Shown: positions 44,230 to 52,193, counted from the first letter of the stretch. The stretch is 64,000 nt of DNA from Chishuiella changwenlii (GCF_900142565.1 NZ_FRBH01000004.1:62001-126000), one strand, 5' to 3'. Numbers and translations: made by a program. The notes: generated by a model from the sequence alone, not told the origin.

Positions 44230-44259
44230 CAAATATACGCAAACTGAGTACAAAAACAA
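44230..44259 (-). promoter_or_regulatory. Early promoter of the element
   Basis: On the minus strand TTG (44259-44257), 19 bases, then TATATTTG (44237-44230): a good Bacteroidota promoter, about 41 bp before the Ner/Cro-like ATG. Operator 1 lies between the two boxes and touches the -7 box. Confidence 0.72.
44236..44250. promoter_or_regulatory. Repressor operator 1
   Basis: TACGCAAACTGAGTA, an imperfect palindrome TACgCA-N3-TGaGTA. The same 15-mer with one change recurs at operator 2, 42 bp away (four helical turns). Confidence 0.7.
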
Positions 44260-44277
44260 CAAAACGCATAATAAATT

Positions 44278-44292
44278 TACGCAAAATGAGTA
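44278..44292. promoter_or_regulatory. Repressor operator 2
   Basis: TACGCAAAATGAGTA, 14 of 15 identical to operator 1. It contains the repressor's own ATG (44286) and overlaps a -7-like TAAATTTA (44272-44279), suggesting autoregulation and possibly a leaderless transcript. Confidence 0.65.
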
Positions 44293-45152
44293 AAAATTTA
44301 GATAAGAAATTCATTTTAAACACGATAAAGGAGTTATATGATTTTAACTCAGATACAGATTTTGCTAAATTTTTAGGAATAAAGCCGCAAACGCTTTCTT
44401 CATGGCATTCAAGAAATACTTTCGACACAGAACTCCTTTACGCAAAATGCGAAGAAGTATCTGCAGAATTTCTATTAACTGGAGATAAAAAGAAGTTAAA
44501 ACGAAATCAACAAAATACCTTACAATATGAAACTGTAAGAAAAAGTGTAAGTATTTCTGATGATACAAGAAATACAAATTCCCTTACAGTTCTAAGAGAA
44601 AGTCAGGAAAATTATTCTCATACACCAAGAGTAGTTACAGTTGATAAACAAGGTCGAGATAATGTTGTTTTAGTTCCTAACAAAGCTGCAGCAGGATATC
44701 TTTCCGGATATGGTGATACTGCTTTTATACAGTCTTTACCAACATATAATCTACCCAATATAAATAATGGTACATTTAGAATGTTTCAGGTTGCAGGAGA
44801 TTCTATGGAACCAACAATACAAAACCAGTCTTATGTTGTTGGAGAATGGAAAGAAAACTGGAGTGAAGATATAAAAGACGGAAGAGTATATATATTTGTA
44901 ATACAAACAGATGACTATGAAGGTATATTAGTTAAAAGAGCTTTAAATCGTATAGATAAATATGGTAATATACTTTTAAAATCTGATAACAGAGTTTACA
45001 GCACAAAAAATTTCATTCCGTCTGATATAAAAGAAGTTTGGGAAGTAAAATTATATCTATCGTTCAACATCCCTGATCCTTCAACAATTTATGATAGAAT
45101 GAATGATCTTGAAGCAGATATTTTCCAACTAAAAGAACAATTAAAAAAATAA
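44286..45152 (+). CDS. S24-family (LexA/CI-like) repressor of the element
   Basis: 288 residues. The N-terminus is a helix-turn-helix (NTIKELYDFNSDTDFAKFLGIKPQTLSSWHSRNT), the middle a linker, and the C-terminus an S24 self-cleavage domain with Ser173 (FQVAGDSMEPTI) and Lys217 (GILVKRAL). A predicted cleavage site could be near VPNKAAAGYLSGYG. Such repressors are inactivated by RecA during DNA damage, so the element is probably SOS-inducible. It is last gene before the right end. Confidence 0.9.
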   Translation: MSKNLDKKFILNTIKELYDFNSDTDFAKFLGIKPQTLSSWHSRNTFDTELLYAKCEEVSAEFLLTGDKKKLKRNQQNTLQYETVRKSVSISDDTRNTNSLTVLRESQENYSHTPRVVTVDKQGRDNVVLVPNKAAAGYLSGYGDTAFIQSLPTYNLPNINNGTFRMFQVAGDSMEPTIQNQSYVVGEWKENWSEDIKDGRVYIFVIQTDDYEGILVKRALNRIDKYGNILLKSDNRVYSTKNFIPSDIKEVWEVKLYLSFNIPDPSTIYDRMNDLEADIFQLKEQLKK

Positions 45153-45159
45153 AGTTAAT

Positions 45160-45189
45160 ATTATTGTATTTTTCATTTAACGTATGATA
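45160..45189 (-). repeat. Right terminal MuA-binding-like site
   Basis: Read inward on the minus strand it contains ACGTTAAATGAAAAATAC and aligns with the left-end site at 22 of 30 positions. It lies 7 bp beyond the repressor stop and 5 bp before the ATG of the flanking LytTR gene. Confidence 0.7.
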
Positions 45190-45194
45190 GATTG

Positions 45195-45947
45195 ATGAAA
45201 AAATTAAATCCTTCGATAAAGCATCATATAATATTAGGAGCTTTTATCAGCATATGGTTTTTTATTTTTGCTTTTTTAATTAGACCATTTGACGATGGAA
45301 CGATTAGCTTTTATAACTGGATTATTATTAGTGTTGGATTTAGTGTAATAGCATTTTTGTGCTACATTGTTCTTGCCCTAATTCAAAAAAGAGTTTATAA
45401 TAAACTCTCAAAATGGAATATAACATTTGAAATAATAAGTTTACTTTTTTTTCAATTACTTTTTTTAGTAAGTACCTATTCTTTTTATAAAAGTACCATA
45501 CTAAACGGAGGTTATAATTTTTTGGAATTTCTTTGGGTAATCATTTTTAGGTTGATTTTAATTTCGACTCCAATAATAATTTTAGCGAGAATATACATCG
45601 TTAAATTAATTCCAGTTAAAAATGACATCATTACTATTAGAGGAGATAACAAACTAGATATTTTAAAAATAAATAAAGAAGATTTAGTCTGTATTTCTAA
45701 TTCACAAAACTATATTGAGGTCTTCTTTTTAGAAGGAAACAAATTAAAAACAAAACTTCTTAGAAGCACACTTAAAAAAGTACAGAGTGATTTTGATTTT
45801 TTAGTTCAGGTTCATCGTTCACACTTAATAAATCCTACTCATTTCAAATCTTGGAAAAATCAGTATACTATTTTTCTTACTCAAATAGAACTTCCTGTTT
45901 CCAAAAATTACAAACCTTATTTATTATCCTTACAACTCCATCCCTAA
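45195..45947 (+). CDS. Membrane-bound LytTR transcription regulator
   Basis: 250 residues from ATG 45195. Four membrane segments in the first ~145 residues (HHIILGAFISIWFFIFAFLI; WIIISVGFSVIAFLCYIVLAL; ISLLFFQLLFLVSTYSF; FLWVIIFRLILISTPIIILA) precede a LytTR DNA-binding domain (LVCISNSQNYIEVFFLEGNKLKTKLLRSTLKKV; FLVQVHRSHLINPTHF). It is a one-component regulator. The Mu-like element ends 5 bp upstream, so its native promoter is displaced. It may regulate the amidohydrolase that follows. Confidence 0.85.
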   Translation: MKKLNPSIKHHIILGAFISIWFFIFAFLIRPFDDGTISFYNWIIISVGFSVIAFLCYIVLALIQKRVYNKLSKWNITFEIISLLFFQLLFLVSTYSFYKSTILNGGYNFLEFLWVIIFRLILISTPIIILARIYIVKLIPVKNDIITIRGDNKLDILKINKEDLVCISNSQNYIEVFFLEGNKLKTKLLRSTLKKVQSDFDFLVQVHRSHLINPTHFKSWKNQYTIFLTQIELPVSKNYKPYLLSLQLHP

Positions 45948-46036
45948 AACGATACACTTCATCCCTAATCCCTGAATAGCTACTGTTTAAGAGCATTTTT
46001 AGATTTACTTTGTTTTTGATTAAAAGTAAATTATTT

Positions 46037-47557
46037 ATGAAAAAAAATGGAATCCGAAAAGTTCTATATTCGTTTGTTATACTATTGAGTATTCTTATTT
46101 GTGTCTTCGTATGGGCAGACTATGAGTTAAATAAAGTTAATGGAAAATCTACTGAAGTTATTGATTTTTCTTCCATTCATAAAGCGAATAAAATAAGTGT
46201 AATACGAAATGTCAATATACTTTCAGAAGATTGTACCCATTTCATCAAAAATCAAGATGTAATAATAAAAAATGGTACAATTATCAAAATATCTCAAAGA
46301 CAAAGTTTTGATGAAACAGTCACTATTATTGACGGAACAGATAAATTTTTGATTCCTGGACTCATAGACAGTCATGTACATTTAAAAGAAAGTAAAAATG
46401 ATTTATTTTTATATCTCGCAAATGGTGTAACCTATATTAGAGAGATGGCAGGCCAACCTCATATCTTGGAATGGAGAAAATCAATCAAAAAAAACGGTCT
46501 TGGACCACGAATGTTTGTTGCCTCTCCTCCTATATTTAGTGAAAACGGATTGGGCGGTTATTATTACAGTTGGACTAGGCAATCTATCAATTATTCAAAC
46601 AGAGAAGATGCTGAAAAAGCAATCGAAAAGATAAGCGAACAAGGTTATGATGCCATTAAAATGTATGGTTTTGTAAATCCAGAAATTTTTAAAACCACCA
46701 TAGAAATTGCAAATAAAAAACATATTCCAGTTATTGGACATATTCCTTTGGTTGATCTTGAAACTTTTTATAAATCGGGACAGAAAGAAGTGGCGCATGT
46801 TGAAGAATTAGTGGTAAAAAGCATCGATGAGTTTGGAAAACCAATTTCTAAAAACCAAAAAGAATACTTAGACTTTTTGAAGATACGCTCGTCCCAAATC
46901 GCAAAAAAAATTAAAGAAAATAACATGAGTGTAACCTCAACAGTTTGGTTATGTGAAAGTTTTGAAGATCAGAGATTCGATTTAAAATCTAAGCTTCAAA
47001 AAATTGAATTAAAATTTGTTAATCCAAAAATAATAGAAGGAACTATGCTCTATAAAATGGGATGGTTACCTGGCACAAATGGATATGAATACGATGGAAA
47101 AGATAACCCTGATGCTAAAAAATTATCACTCATATTCTGGAAGACTTACACAGAAGCTGTTCATATAATGACAAAAGCATTATTAGATCATAAAGTAACA
47201 ATTATGGCAGGAACAGATGCTAATGTAGCAACTGTAGTTCCTGGATTTTCTCTTCACAATGAGTTAGAGTCTTTATCAAAGTCAGGAATGACAAACTCAG
47301 AGATCATTTATTCTGCTACTGTTGCTCCAGCTAATTGGATGAAAACTAAAGTTGGAAAAATAAAAACAGGATATTATTCAGATTTAGTATTGCTCTCAAA
47401 AAATCCATTAGAGGATATAAAAAACACAAAAACTATTGAATATGTATTTTTTAATAAATATATAATTGACAAAGCTCAAATCAAAACAATTTTCAAAGGT
47501 ATAGAAGATGCTAATAACAAAAATAGAAATGTGAAAATTGATGAATATTTAAATTAA
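46037..47557 (+). CDS. Imidazolonepropionase-like amidohydrolase, membrane-anchored
   Basis: 506 residues from ATG 46037. An N-terminal segment (VLYSFVILLSILICVFVWA) is either an uncleaved anchor or signal. Metal-binding features of the amidohydrolase superfamily: LIPGLIDSHVHLKES (HxH), YDAIKMYG (Lys), VIGHIPL and VAHVEEL (His), and MAGTDANVATV (Asp). It ends with the usual AGxxADLVLL-type block (IKTGYYSDLVLLSKNPLEDI). Probably a periplasmic hydrolase of a small cyclic or peptide substrate. Confidence 0.85.
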   Translation: MKKNGIRKVLYSFVILLSILICVFVWADYELNKVNGKSTEVIDFSSIHKANKISVIRNVNILSEDCTHFIKNQDVIIKNGTIIKISQRQSFDETVTIIDGTDKFLIPGLIDSHVHLKESKNDLFLYLANGVTYIREMAGQPHILEWRKSIKKNGLGPRMFVASPPIFSENGLGGYYYSWTRQSINYSNREDAEKAIEKISEQGYDAIKMYGFVNPEIFKTTIEIANKKHIPVIGHIPLVDLETFYKSGQKEVAHVEELVVKSIDEFGKPISKNQKEYLDFLKIRSSQIAKKIKENNMSVTSTVWLCESFEDQRFDLKSKLQKIELKFVNPKIIEGTMLYKMGWLPGTNGYEYDGKDNPDAKKLSLIFWKTYTEAVHIMTKALLDHKVTIMAGTDANVATVVPGFSLHNELESLSKSGMTNSEIIYSATVAPANWMKTKVGKIKTGYYSDLVLLSKNPLEDIKNTKTIEYVFFNKYIIDKAQIKTIFKGIEDANNKNRNVKIDEYLN

Positions 47558-47600
47558 AATAACAAAACAATGTCTGCAAAATGGATATCTGATGGATGAC

Positions 47601-47646
47601 TTATCAATTTCATTTAGAATATTAGTTCCCTAAATGAAATTGATAA
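47601..47646. repeat. Perfect 17-bp inverted repeat
   Basis: TTATCAATTTCATTTAG (47601-47617), 12-base loop, CTAAATGAAATTGATAA (47630-47646). The stem is perfect but not followed by a T run, so it differs from the terminator just downstream. Confidence 0.7.
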
Positions 47647-47667
47647 TAACTAAGAATTAATCTAAAA

Positions 47668-47702
47668 AAAGGTTTAATGATTATAAACCATTAAACCTTT
47701 TT
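47668..47702. terminator. Bidirectional terminator
   Basis: AAAAAGGTTTAATG, 9-base loop, CATTAAACCTTTTT, between converging genes. Confidence 0.85.
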
Positions 47703-47716
47703 AGATTTTTAAATCA

Positions 47717-48262
47717 TTAGTTCTTCAAGAACTCTTCAGTACATTTTACATCAGCATATATAAATGATAAAGCCGATAGAAATGCATGATGAACATCTTC
47801 TGCTTTAACTATTTTTCCATTAATTTCTAAATCTCTCGAAGCGCAAGCATCTCCAATTACAGTACATTTATATTCAAAATCAAATGCAGCTCTAGTTGTT
47901 GCATCTACACACATATGTGTCATCATTCCTGTAATTACAACTTCTGTTACTTCATTTTCTTTTAAATAATCTAACAAATCTGTTTCTCTAAAACTATTCG
48001 GATAACTTTTCTGAAAAACTTTTTCATCTTTAAGAGGTTTTACGTTTTCATGAATTTCAACACCATTAGTTCCTACACTCATAAATGGAGCATCACTTGG
48101 ATTTACATGTTGAATATGAGCAATTGGTAGATTATTTGCTCTAAAATATTCGAGAACTTTACTTGCGTTAATACTTGCTTCTACAGGATTAACTAATGGA
48201 AAAGCGCCATTTTCAAAATAATCATTTTGAATATCAATAACGATTAATGCTTGTTTACTCAT
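47717..48262 (-). CDS. Isochorismatase-family cysteine hydrolase
   Basis: 181 residues. Asp10 (LIVIDIQNDY), Lys85 (FQKSYPNSF) and Cys118 (TGMMTHMCVDAT) form the triad of the isochorismatase-like hydrolases (nicotinamidase-related). The substrate is unknown; the closely linked AraC regulator (61 bp upstream on the same strand) probably controls it. A broken copy of its C-terminus is found at 51.8 kb. Confidence 0.9.
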   Translation of the reverse strand: MSKQALIVIDIQNDYFENGAFPLVNPVEASINASKVLEYFRANNLPIAHIQHVNPSDAPFMSVGTNGVEIHENVKPLKDEKVFQKSYPNSFRETDLLDYLKENEVTEVVITGMMTHMCVDATTRAAFDFEYKCTVIGDACASRDLEINGKIVKAEDVHHAFLSALSFIYADVKCTEEFLKN

Positions 48263-48323
48263 AACTATTCTATTTTATGAGACAAAAATACCTTTAGCTA
48301 AAAACATTAATACTACCAAAAGA

Positions 48324-49196
48324 TTAATAAGAGATACCATTTTGATAATCCTCTAAAAACTCACTTGTTGTGATTCCTGTTTGACGTTTAAAAAACCTCA
48401 TTAAATGATTAGGTTCTGAAAAATGAAGTTTGTTAGCTATTTGCGCAACAGTTAACTCTGTATGAATAAGATAATCTTTTATTTCAAAAAGCAATCGTTG
48501 TTTTAAAAGTTCTGTTGCAGTAATATTAAATTGCTCTTTTACTGCTTTATTTAATGAAATACGACTAATATTTAAAAGCTCTATATAATCATTAATTCTT
48601 TGTTTCTCTTTAATATGAGTTTCCATTAATTGTTTAAATAGAAAAGCATAATTGGTATCATCCTTTTTATAAGATAAGTTATACTTCTCAGCATATTCTC
48701 TATTAAGTTTTTGCAGAATATAATAGATAAGAGAACGAATAATATGTACACTATCTTCTTTCGTTTTTTGTAATTCCTCTTTCATTTCTGATAAGAATAC
48801 ACAATATCGCTTTATTATTTCATTATCAACATTAAGAATTAAAGGAAATTCTGTTTGATAAAAATAGTGCAATCTGTAAGTAAAAAGTTTATCTGAAAAG
48901 AAATCATTCAAAAAATCCTCTTGAAAAACTAATAATGTAAATTCTAAATTCTCAACATTAACATTCCAACTCTTTTTTTGATAAGGAGAAATAAACACTA
49001 TCGAATTATCGGAAATCTCACTTTTCTTATGATTTAATATTAAATGTCCATTTCCTTTTTTAAAGAAGAAAACTTCAAAAAAATCTGTATTGGAATACTC
49101 TGAAGTAAAATAATTTTCTCTAAAATCTATACTATGTATAACATTTAGCAAAAAGTCGACTCCACATTCTGTTTTATTGAATTTTAATGTTTCCAA
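48324..49196 (-). CDS. AraC-family transcription regulator
   Basis: 290 residues. An N-terminal cupin-like sensor (NTDFFEVFFFKKGNGHLIL; SIVFISPYQKKSWNV) and two C-terminal helix-turn-helices (INDYIELLNISRISLNKAVKEQF; VAQIANKLHFSEPNHLMRFFKRQTGITTSEF) are visible. Probably regulates the adjacent isochorismatase-family gene. Confidence 0.88.
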   Translation of the reverse strand: METLKFNKTECGVDFLLNVIHSIDFRENYFTSEYSNTDFFEVFFFKKGNGHLILNHKKSEISDNSIVFISPYQKKSWNVNVENLEFTLLVFQEDFLNDFFSDKLFTYRLHYFYQTEFPLILNVDNEIIKRYCVFLSEMKEELQKTKEDSVHIIRSLIYYILQKLNREYAEKYNLSYKKDDTNYAFLFKQLMETHIKEKQRINDYIELLNISRISLNKAVKEQFNITATELLKQRLLFEIKDYLIHTELTVAQIANKLHFSEPNHLMRFFKRQTGITTSEFLEDYQNGISY

Positions 49197-49270
49197 ATCT
49201 TAGTATTCTTTTAAACAAAGATACAAACTATGTTATTTAGATTTCCAAAGCTTCAGAAAAAGCAAAAAAA

Positions 49271-49304
49271 CCAACAGATTACTCTATTGGGTTTTCTTAG
49301 CGGA
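49271..49304. repeat. tRNA-Ser terminator/3'-end repeat, copy A
   Basis: 34 bases identical to 52079-52112 (CCAACAGATTACTCTATTGG followed by GTTTTCTTAGCGGA). The match stops one or two bases into the tRNA acceptor. Confidence 0.8.
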
Positions 49305-49416
49305 CTAAAAGGTATTTCTGTCAGATAATTATTAATATCCTCATCAAAAAAATCGACCTAAAAACAATATAACAAATAGTTACGCAAATATTTTTAGTAT
49401 AATTTTCATTAAAAAA

Positions 49417-50196
49417 CTATATATTCTTAATAAACTCTTTAACCGCATTAAAAGTTAATTCTGGTGCTTCTTTATGTGGCGTGTGTCCTACATTCTTGAT
49501 AATGTATTTTTCGGCTTTTCCATTTATTTGACTAATGGTTTTTTCAACTTGTTCTAGTGTTCCATATTCATCTAATTCTCCTTGCACAAATAAAAGAGGA
49601 CAGGTAATTTGTGGTAAAAAATATTCAATATTCCAATCTCTGTAATCGCTGCGTGTCCACGTTTCCGTCCACGATCTGAATATAGCCTCTACTTTATCGT
49701 TGTGATACTTTGCTAAACGTTCAGGAAGATTGGATGTTTTATAAGCTTCCATTGCTTTATAAATACCTTTTAAAGTAACATCTTCTACAAAAATGTGTCC
49801 TGCTTCACAAATCAGGGCTTTCATTTTTTCGGGATATTTACTTGCTGAAATTAAAGCAATAGAACCACCATCACTGTGTCCAAATAAAATAACATTGTTT
49901 ATTTCCAATATGGTTAATAATTCATTCAAAACATCTGCTTCTAGTTCTAAATAATCAACTGGTCTTTCATGTGTCAGCATCGGTTCTGACTTACCATAAC
50001 CTAAACGATCATAAACTAATACATTATTTTGTGTGGCTTCAGCTAATTTTTGTGGAAAATCACGCCATAGTTGTACACAACCTAAACTATCATGTAAAAA
50101 AACAATAGTTGGTTTATTTGGGTAATTGTATTGTAATTCAACATAAAGCTGTTTACCGTTTACGTCTATCAATGAATGGATGTTTTTCTGTTGCAT
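49417..50196 (-). CDS. Alpha/beta hydrolase
   Basis: 259 residues. Oxyanion motif FLHDSLGC, nucleophile elbow FGHSDGG with Ser108, acid in VQGELDEYGT and His in NVGHTPHKEAP. It lies 22 bp after the EamA exporter gene in an operon divergent from an Lrp regulator; together they form the cassette bounded by tRNA-Ser repeats. Confidence 0.9.
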   Translation of the reverse strand: MQQKNIHSLIDVNGKQLYVELQYNYPNKPTIVFLHDSLGCVQLWRDFPQKLAEATQNNVLVYDRLGYGKSEPMLTHERPVDYLELEADVLNELLTILEINNVILFGHSDGGSIALISASKYPEKMKALICEAGHIFVEDVTLKGIYKAMEAYKTSNLPERLAKYHNDKVEAIFRSWTETWTRSDYRDWNIEYFLPQITCPLLFVQGELDEYGTLEQVEKTISQINGKAEKYIIKNVGHTPHKEAPELTFNAVKEFIKNI

Positions 50197-50218
50197 AATA
50201 TATTTGGTAGATTTACTT

Positions 50219-51118
50219 TTAAGGGATTAGTTCTACAGTTTTATTTTCTTTTTTCGCTTTTACAAGGTTTAGCCAGATAATAGATCCAATCATTATTGCT
50301 ATTCCGATGATTTGTAAAAAAGTAATATGTTCCCCAAGTATAATATGAGCACAAAAAACAACTGCTGGCAGTTCCAATGTCAATAATATAGAACTCAAAC
50401 CTGCACCGATTTTAGGCATTCCAATTGTAAAACATATAGGCGGAATTACGGTTCCAAAAAAGGCTAAAAATATCCCCCATTTCAACAAGCCAATATCAAG
50501 GTGTGCACTCGTTGTAATGGATTGAAAATTGATTAAAAGTATCATCATTGCTGAACCTGTTGTCATCAATGCACTTTTTTCAAACATAGGTGTTTCATTA
50601 CCTAATTTACTCATGAAGAGTACATAAATAGTATAAAGAAAGGCTGACGATAATGCTAATAAAATTCCTGTGACTGAAAAATTAAGATTGTTTACATTCA
50701 GTAAATTTCCTGCTAAAACAGTTCCGAAAACAATGATAACAGAAGCAATAATTTGCAATTTAGAAAGTCGTTTTTTGAAAACCAACCATTCAGCTAAATT
50801 GCTAATCCACGAAACTTGCATTAGCAAAACAATCGCCAATGAAACTGGAATATATTTTACCGAAAGATAAAAACTGAAAGCTGAAAAACCCATTGAAGTT
50901 CCTGCTAAAATAAGTTTCCAATTTCCTACTAATTTTAACGAACGATTTTTCACACTTTTAAACAATACAACTGACCATAAAATAATTGCCCCAATAGCTG
51001 CTTGTACAAAAGTAATTTCCCCAGCAGTATAACCTTGTCCATAAGCAATTTTTGCAAATGATGTTAATGTGCCATAACTAATAGCACCTAATGCAACTAT
51101 AATTATATATTTAGTCAT
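50219..51118 (-). CDS. DMT/EamA-family transporter
   Basis: 299 residues, ten membrane segments in two EamA repeats (GAISYGTLTSFAKIAYGQGYTAGEITFVQAAIGAIILW; later TVIPPICFTIGMPKIGAGLSSILLTLELPAVVFCA). Likely an exporter of amino acids or related metabolites; regulation by the adjacent Lrp/AsnC protein fits amino acid export. Confidence 0.88.
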   Translation of the reverse strand: MTKYIIIVALGAISYGTLTSFAKIAYGQGYTAGEITFVQAAIGAIILWSVVLFKSVKNRSLKLVGNWKLILAGTSMGFSAFSFYLSVKYIPVSLAIVLLMQVSWISNLAEWLVFKKRLSKLQIIASVIIVFGTVLAGNLLNVNNLNFSVTGILLALSSAFLYTIYVLFMSKLGNETPMFEKSALMTTGSAMMILLINFQSITTSAHLDIGLLKWGIFLAFFGTVIPPICFTIGMPKIGAGLSSILLTLELPAVVFCAHIILGEHITFLQIIGIAIMIGSIIWLNLVKAKKENKTVELIP

Positions 51119-51268
51119 AATCTTATTTTATCCATACAAAATTATAAATTATCATATTTAGTATTTATTAAACAATATAAATATGTAAAAATTCCTATTA
51201 ATTGAATTAAAAATCGTTTTTTATACAAAATTTATATTTACTTTTTTATCTTTAACGGAAAAAATCCG

Positions 51269-51730
51269 ATGGAAGAACTAAACAAACAGGAAATTGAGTT
51301 GTTGAGATCATTACAAAAAAACTCACGCTTTGATATTTCAGACTTAACAGAACGCCTAAATATGTCTCGTACTTCTGTTTATGATAAAATAAAAAAATTG
51401 GAAAACGAGGGTTATATTAAAGAGTATGTTGCTATTATTGACCAAAAAAAGTTAGGACTTAAATTTACTGTGATCGTTAATGTTTCTCTGAACAGCCAAC
51501 GTATTGAATATGTAGATGAATTTTTAGAAAGAATTTCTAATTTGAATGAAGTTATGGAAGCCTATGTAACAGGCGGTATATTTGATGTAGTTTTAAAAGT
51601 TGTTGTAAAAGACCCTGAAGCATATAACGACTTTGTTGCCAATAAACTTTCAGCGATACCACACATCAGTAAAATACAAAGCTCTTTTGTAATGCGTTAT
51701 ATAAAGCAAACATCAGCCTTACCATTTTAG
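51269..51730 (+). CDS. Lrp/AsnC-family regulator
   Basis: 153 residues. N-terminal helix-turn-helix (NKQEIELLRSLQKNSRFDISDLTERLNMSRTSVYDKIKKLENEGYI) and C-terminal RAM ligand-binding domain (VMEAYVTGGIFDVVLKVVVKDPEAYNDFVANKLSAIPHI). Divergent from the exporter by 150 bp, which it likely controls in response to an amino acid. Confidence 0.92.
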   Translation: MEELNKQEIELLRSLQKNSRFDISDLTERLNMSRTSVYDKIKKLENEGYIKEYVAIIDQKKLGLKFTVIVNVSLNSQRIEYVDEFLERISNLNEVMEAYVTGGIFDVVLKVVVKDPEAYNDFVANKLSAIPHISKIQSSFVMRYIKQTSALPF

Positions 51731-51761
51731 AAAGTACACAACAGTTTCATATTATTAATTA

Positions 51762-51845
51762 CTACTTCAAAATCTCTTTAATTAGTATTACAAATCCAAT
51801 GTCTTTATTTCCATTCATTTCTAAATATCTAGAAGCACAAGCGTA
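51762..51845 (-). pseudogene. C-terminal fragment of an isochorismatase-family gene
   Basis: The minus strand reads ACASRYLEMNGNKD, matching ACASRDLEINGK of the intact hydrolase (47717-48262), then diverges and stops. A stop codon replaces the upstream part. The nucleotide match (TTTCTAAATATCTAGAAGC against TTTCTAAATCTCTCGAAGC) is clear. Confidence 0.65.
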
Positions 51846-52108
51846 CTAATCATAGTAAATTTATTTTGAAAAATAGAATTTTCAAAAACCTCAGGAAAAA
51901 CAAAAAAAACCCAACAGATTGCTCTCTTGGGTTTTCTTAGCGGAGAGTGAGGAATTATTTCATATTCCCAATTAAAGGAAAGTGATTCTAAGAAAACCCT
52001 ATATGCTCCGCATCTATTTTTTTGTTTTTCTTTCACTCTTTGAAATATAATTTCAAGAGTTTCAAAAAAACAAAAAACCCAACAGATTACTCTATTGGGT
52101 TTTCTTAG
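51846..52108. other. Region of tRNA-terminator repeats, no gene
   Basis: Holds two of the three repeat copies and an inverted piece (CTAAGAAAACCC near 51994). An open frame crossing the tRNA is not a gene. Confidence 0.6.
51911..51952. repeat. tRNA-Ser terminator/3'-end repeat, copy B
   Basis: CCAACAGATTGCTCTCTTGG, GTTTTCTTAGCGGAGAGTGA and GG: matches copy C with two changes and extends about 11 bases into the tRNA acceptor/T-stem end before diverging. Confidence 0.8.
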
Positions 52109-52112
52109 CGGA
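52068..52112 (-). terminator. tRNA-Ser terminator (repeat copy C)
   Basis: AAAACCCAA, 12-base loop, TTGGGTTTT; on the minus strand it lies directly downstream of the tRNA. It is the source of the repeat copies A and B. Confidence 0.75.
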
Positions 52113-52193
52113 GAGTGAGGGATTCGAACCCCCGGAGGTGTGACCCTCAACAGTTTTCAAGACTGCCGCATTCGACCACTCTGCCAACTCTCC
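52109..52193 (-). tRNA. tRNA-Ser (anticodon TGA)
   Basis: On the minus strand acceptor GGAGAGT pairs with ACTCTCC. The D-arm is TTGGCAGAGTGGTCGAATGC, the anticodon loop CTTGAAA within CAGTCTTGAAAACTG, a long variable arm (GAGGGTCACACCTC) typical of class II serine tRNAs, and T-loop GGGGGTTCGAATCCC. CCA is not encoded. Confidence 0.96.

Larger units (their letters stand above)
22631..45189. mobile_element. Mu-type transposable element encoding a contractile tail but no head
   Basis: About 22.56 kb bounded by an inverted pair of MuA-site-like sequences. Contents from the right end: S24 repressor, Ner/Cro-like protein, DDE transposase, MuB-like ATPase, DUF3164-like and two small early proteins, then a divergent tape-measure pair, and a long leftward tail-lysis operon from sheath to spanin. 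Portal, major capsid, protease/scaffold, head-completion and terminase genes were searched for among all coding frames and none was recognised. There is little room for them: the only gap over 300 bp is 36213-36761. Host genes on both sides are intact. No target-site duplication was found. Confidence 0.88.

Noticed and set aside
22600-45200. Target-site duplication of the Mu-like element
   Set aside because: Five-base sequences at matching offsets on both sides of the end sites were compared and none matched; the best (ATAAT/ATGAT) lies inside the aligned sites.
51821-52150. Open frame of 109 codons on the minus strand
   Set aside because: It runs through the tRNA-Ser 3' end and two terminator repeats; the repeated peptide (IPHSPLRKP) is only a translation of the repeats.
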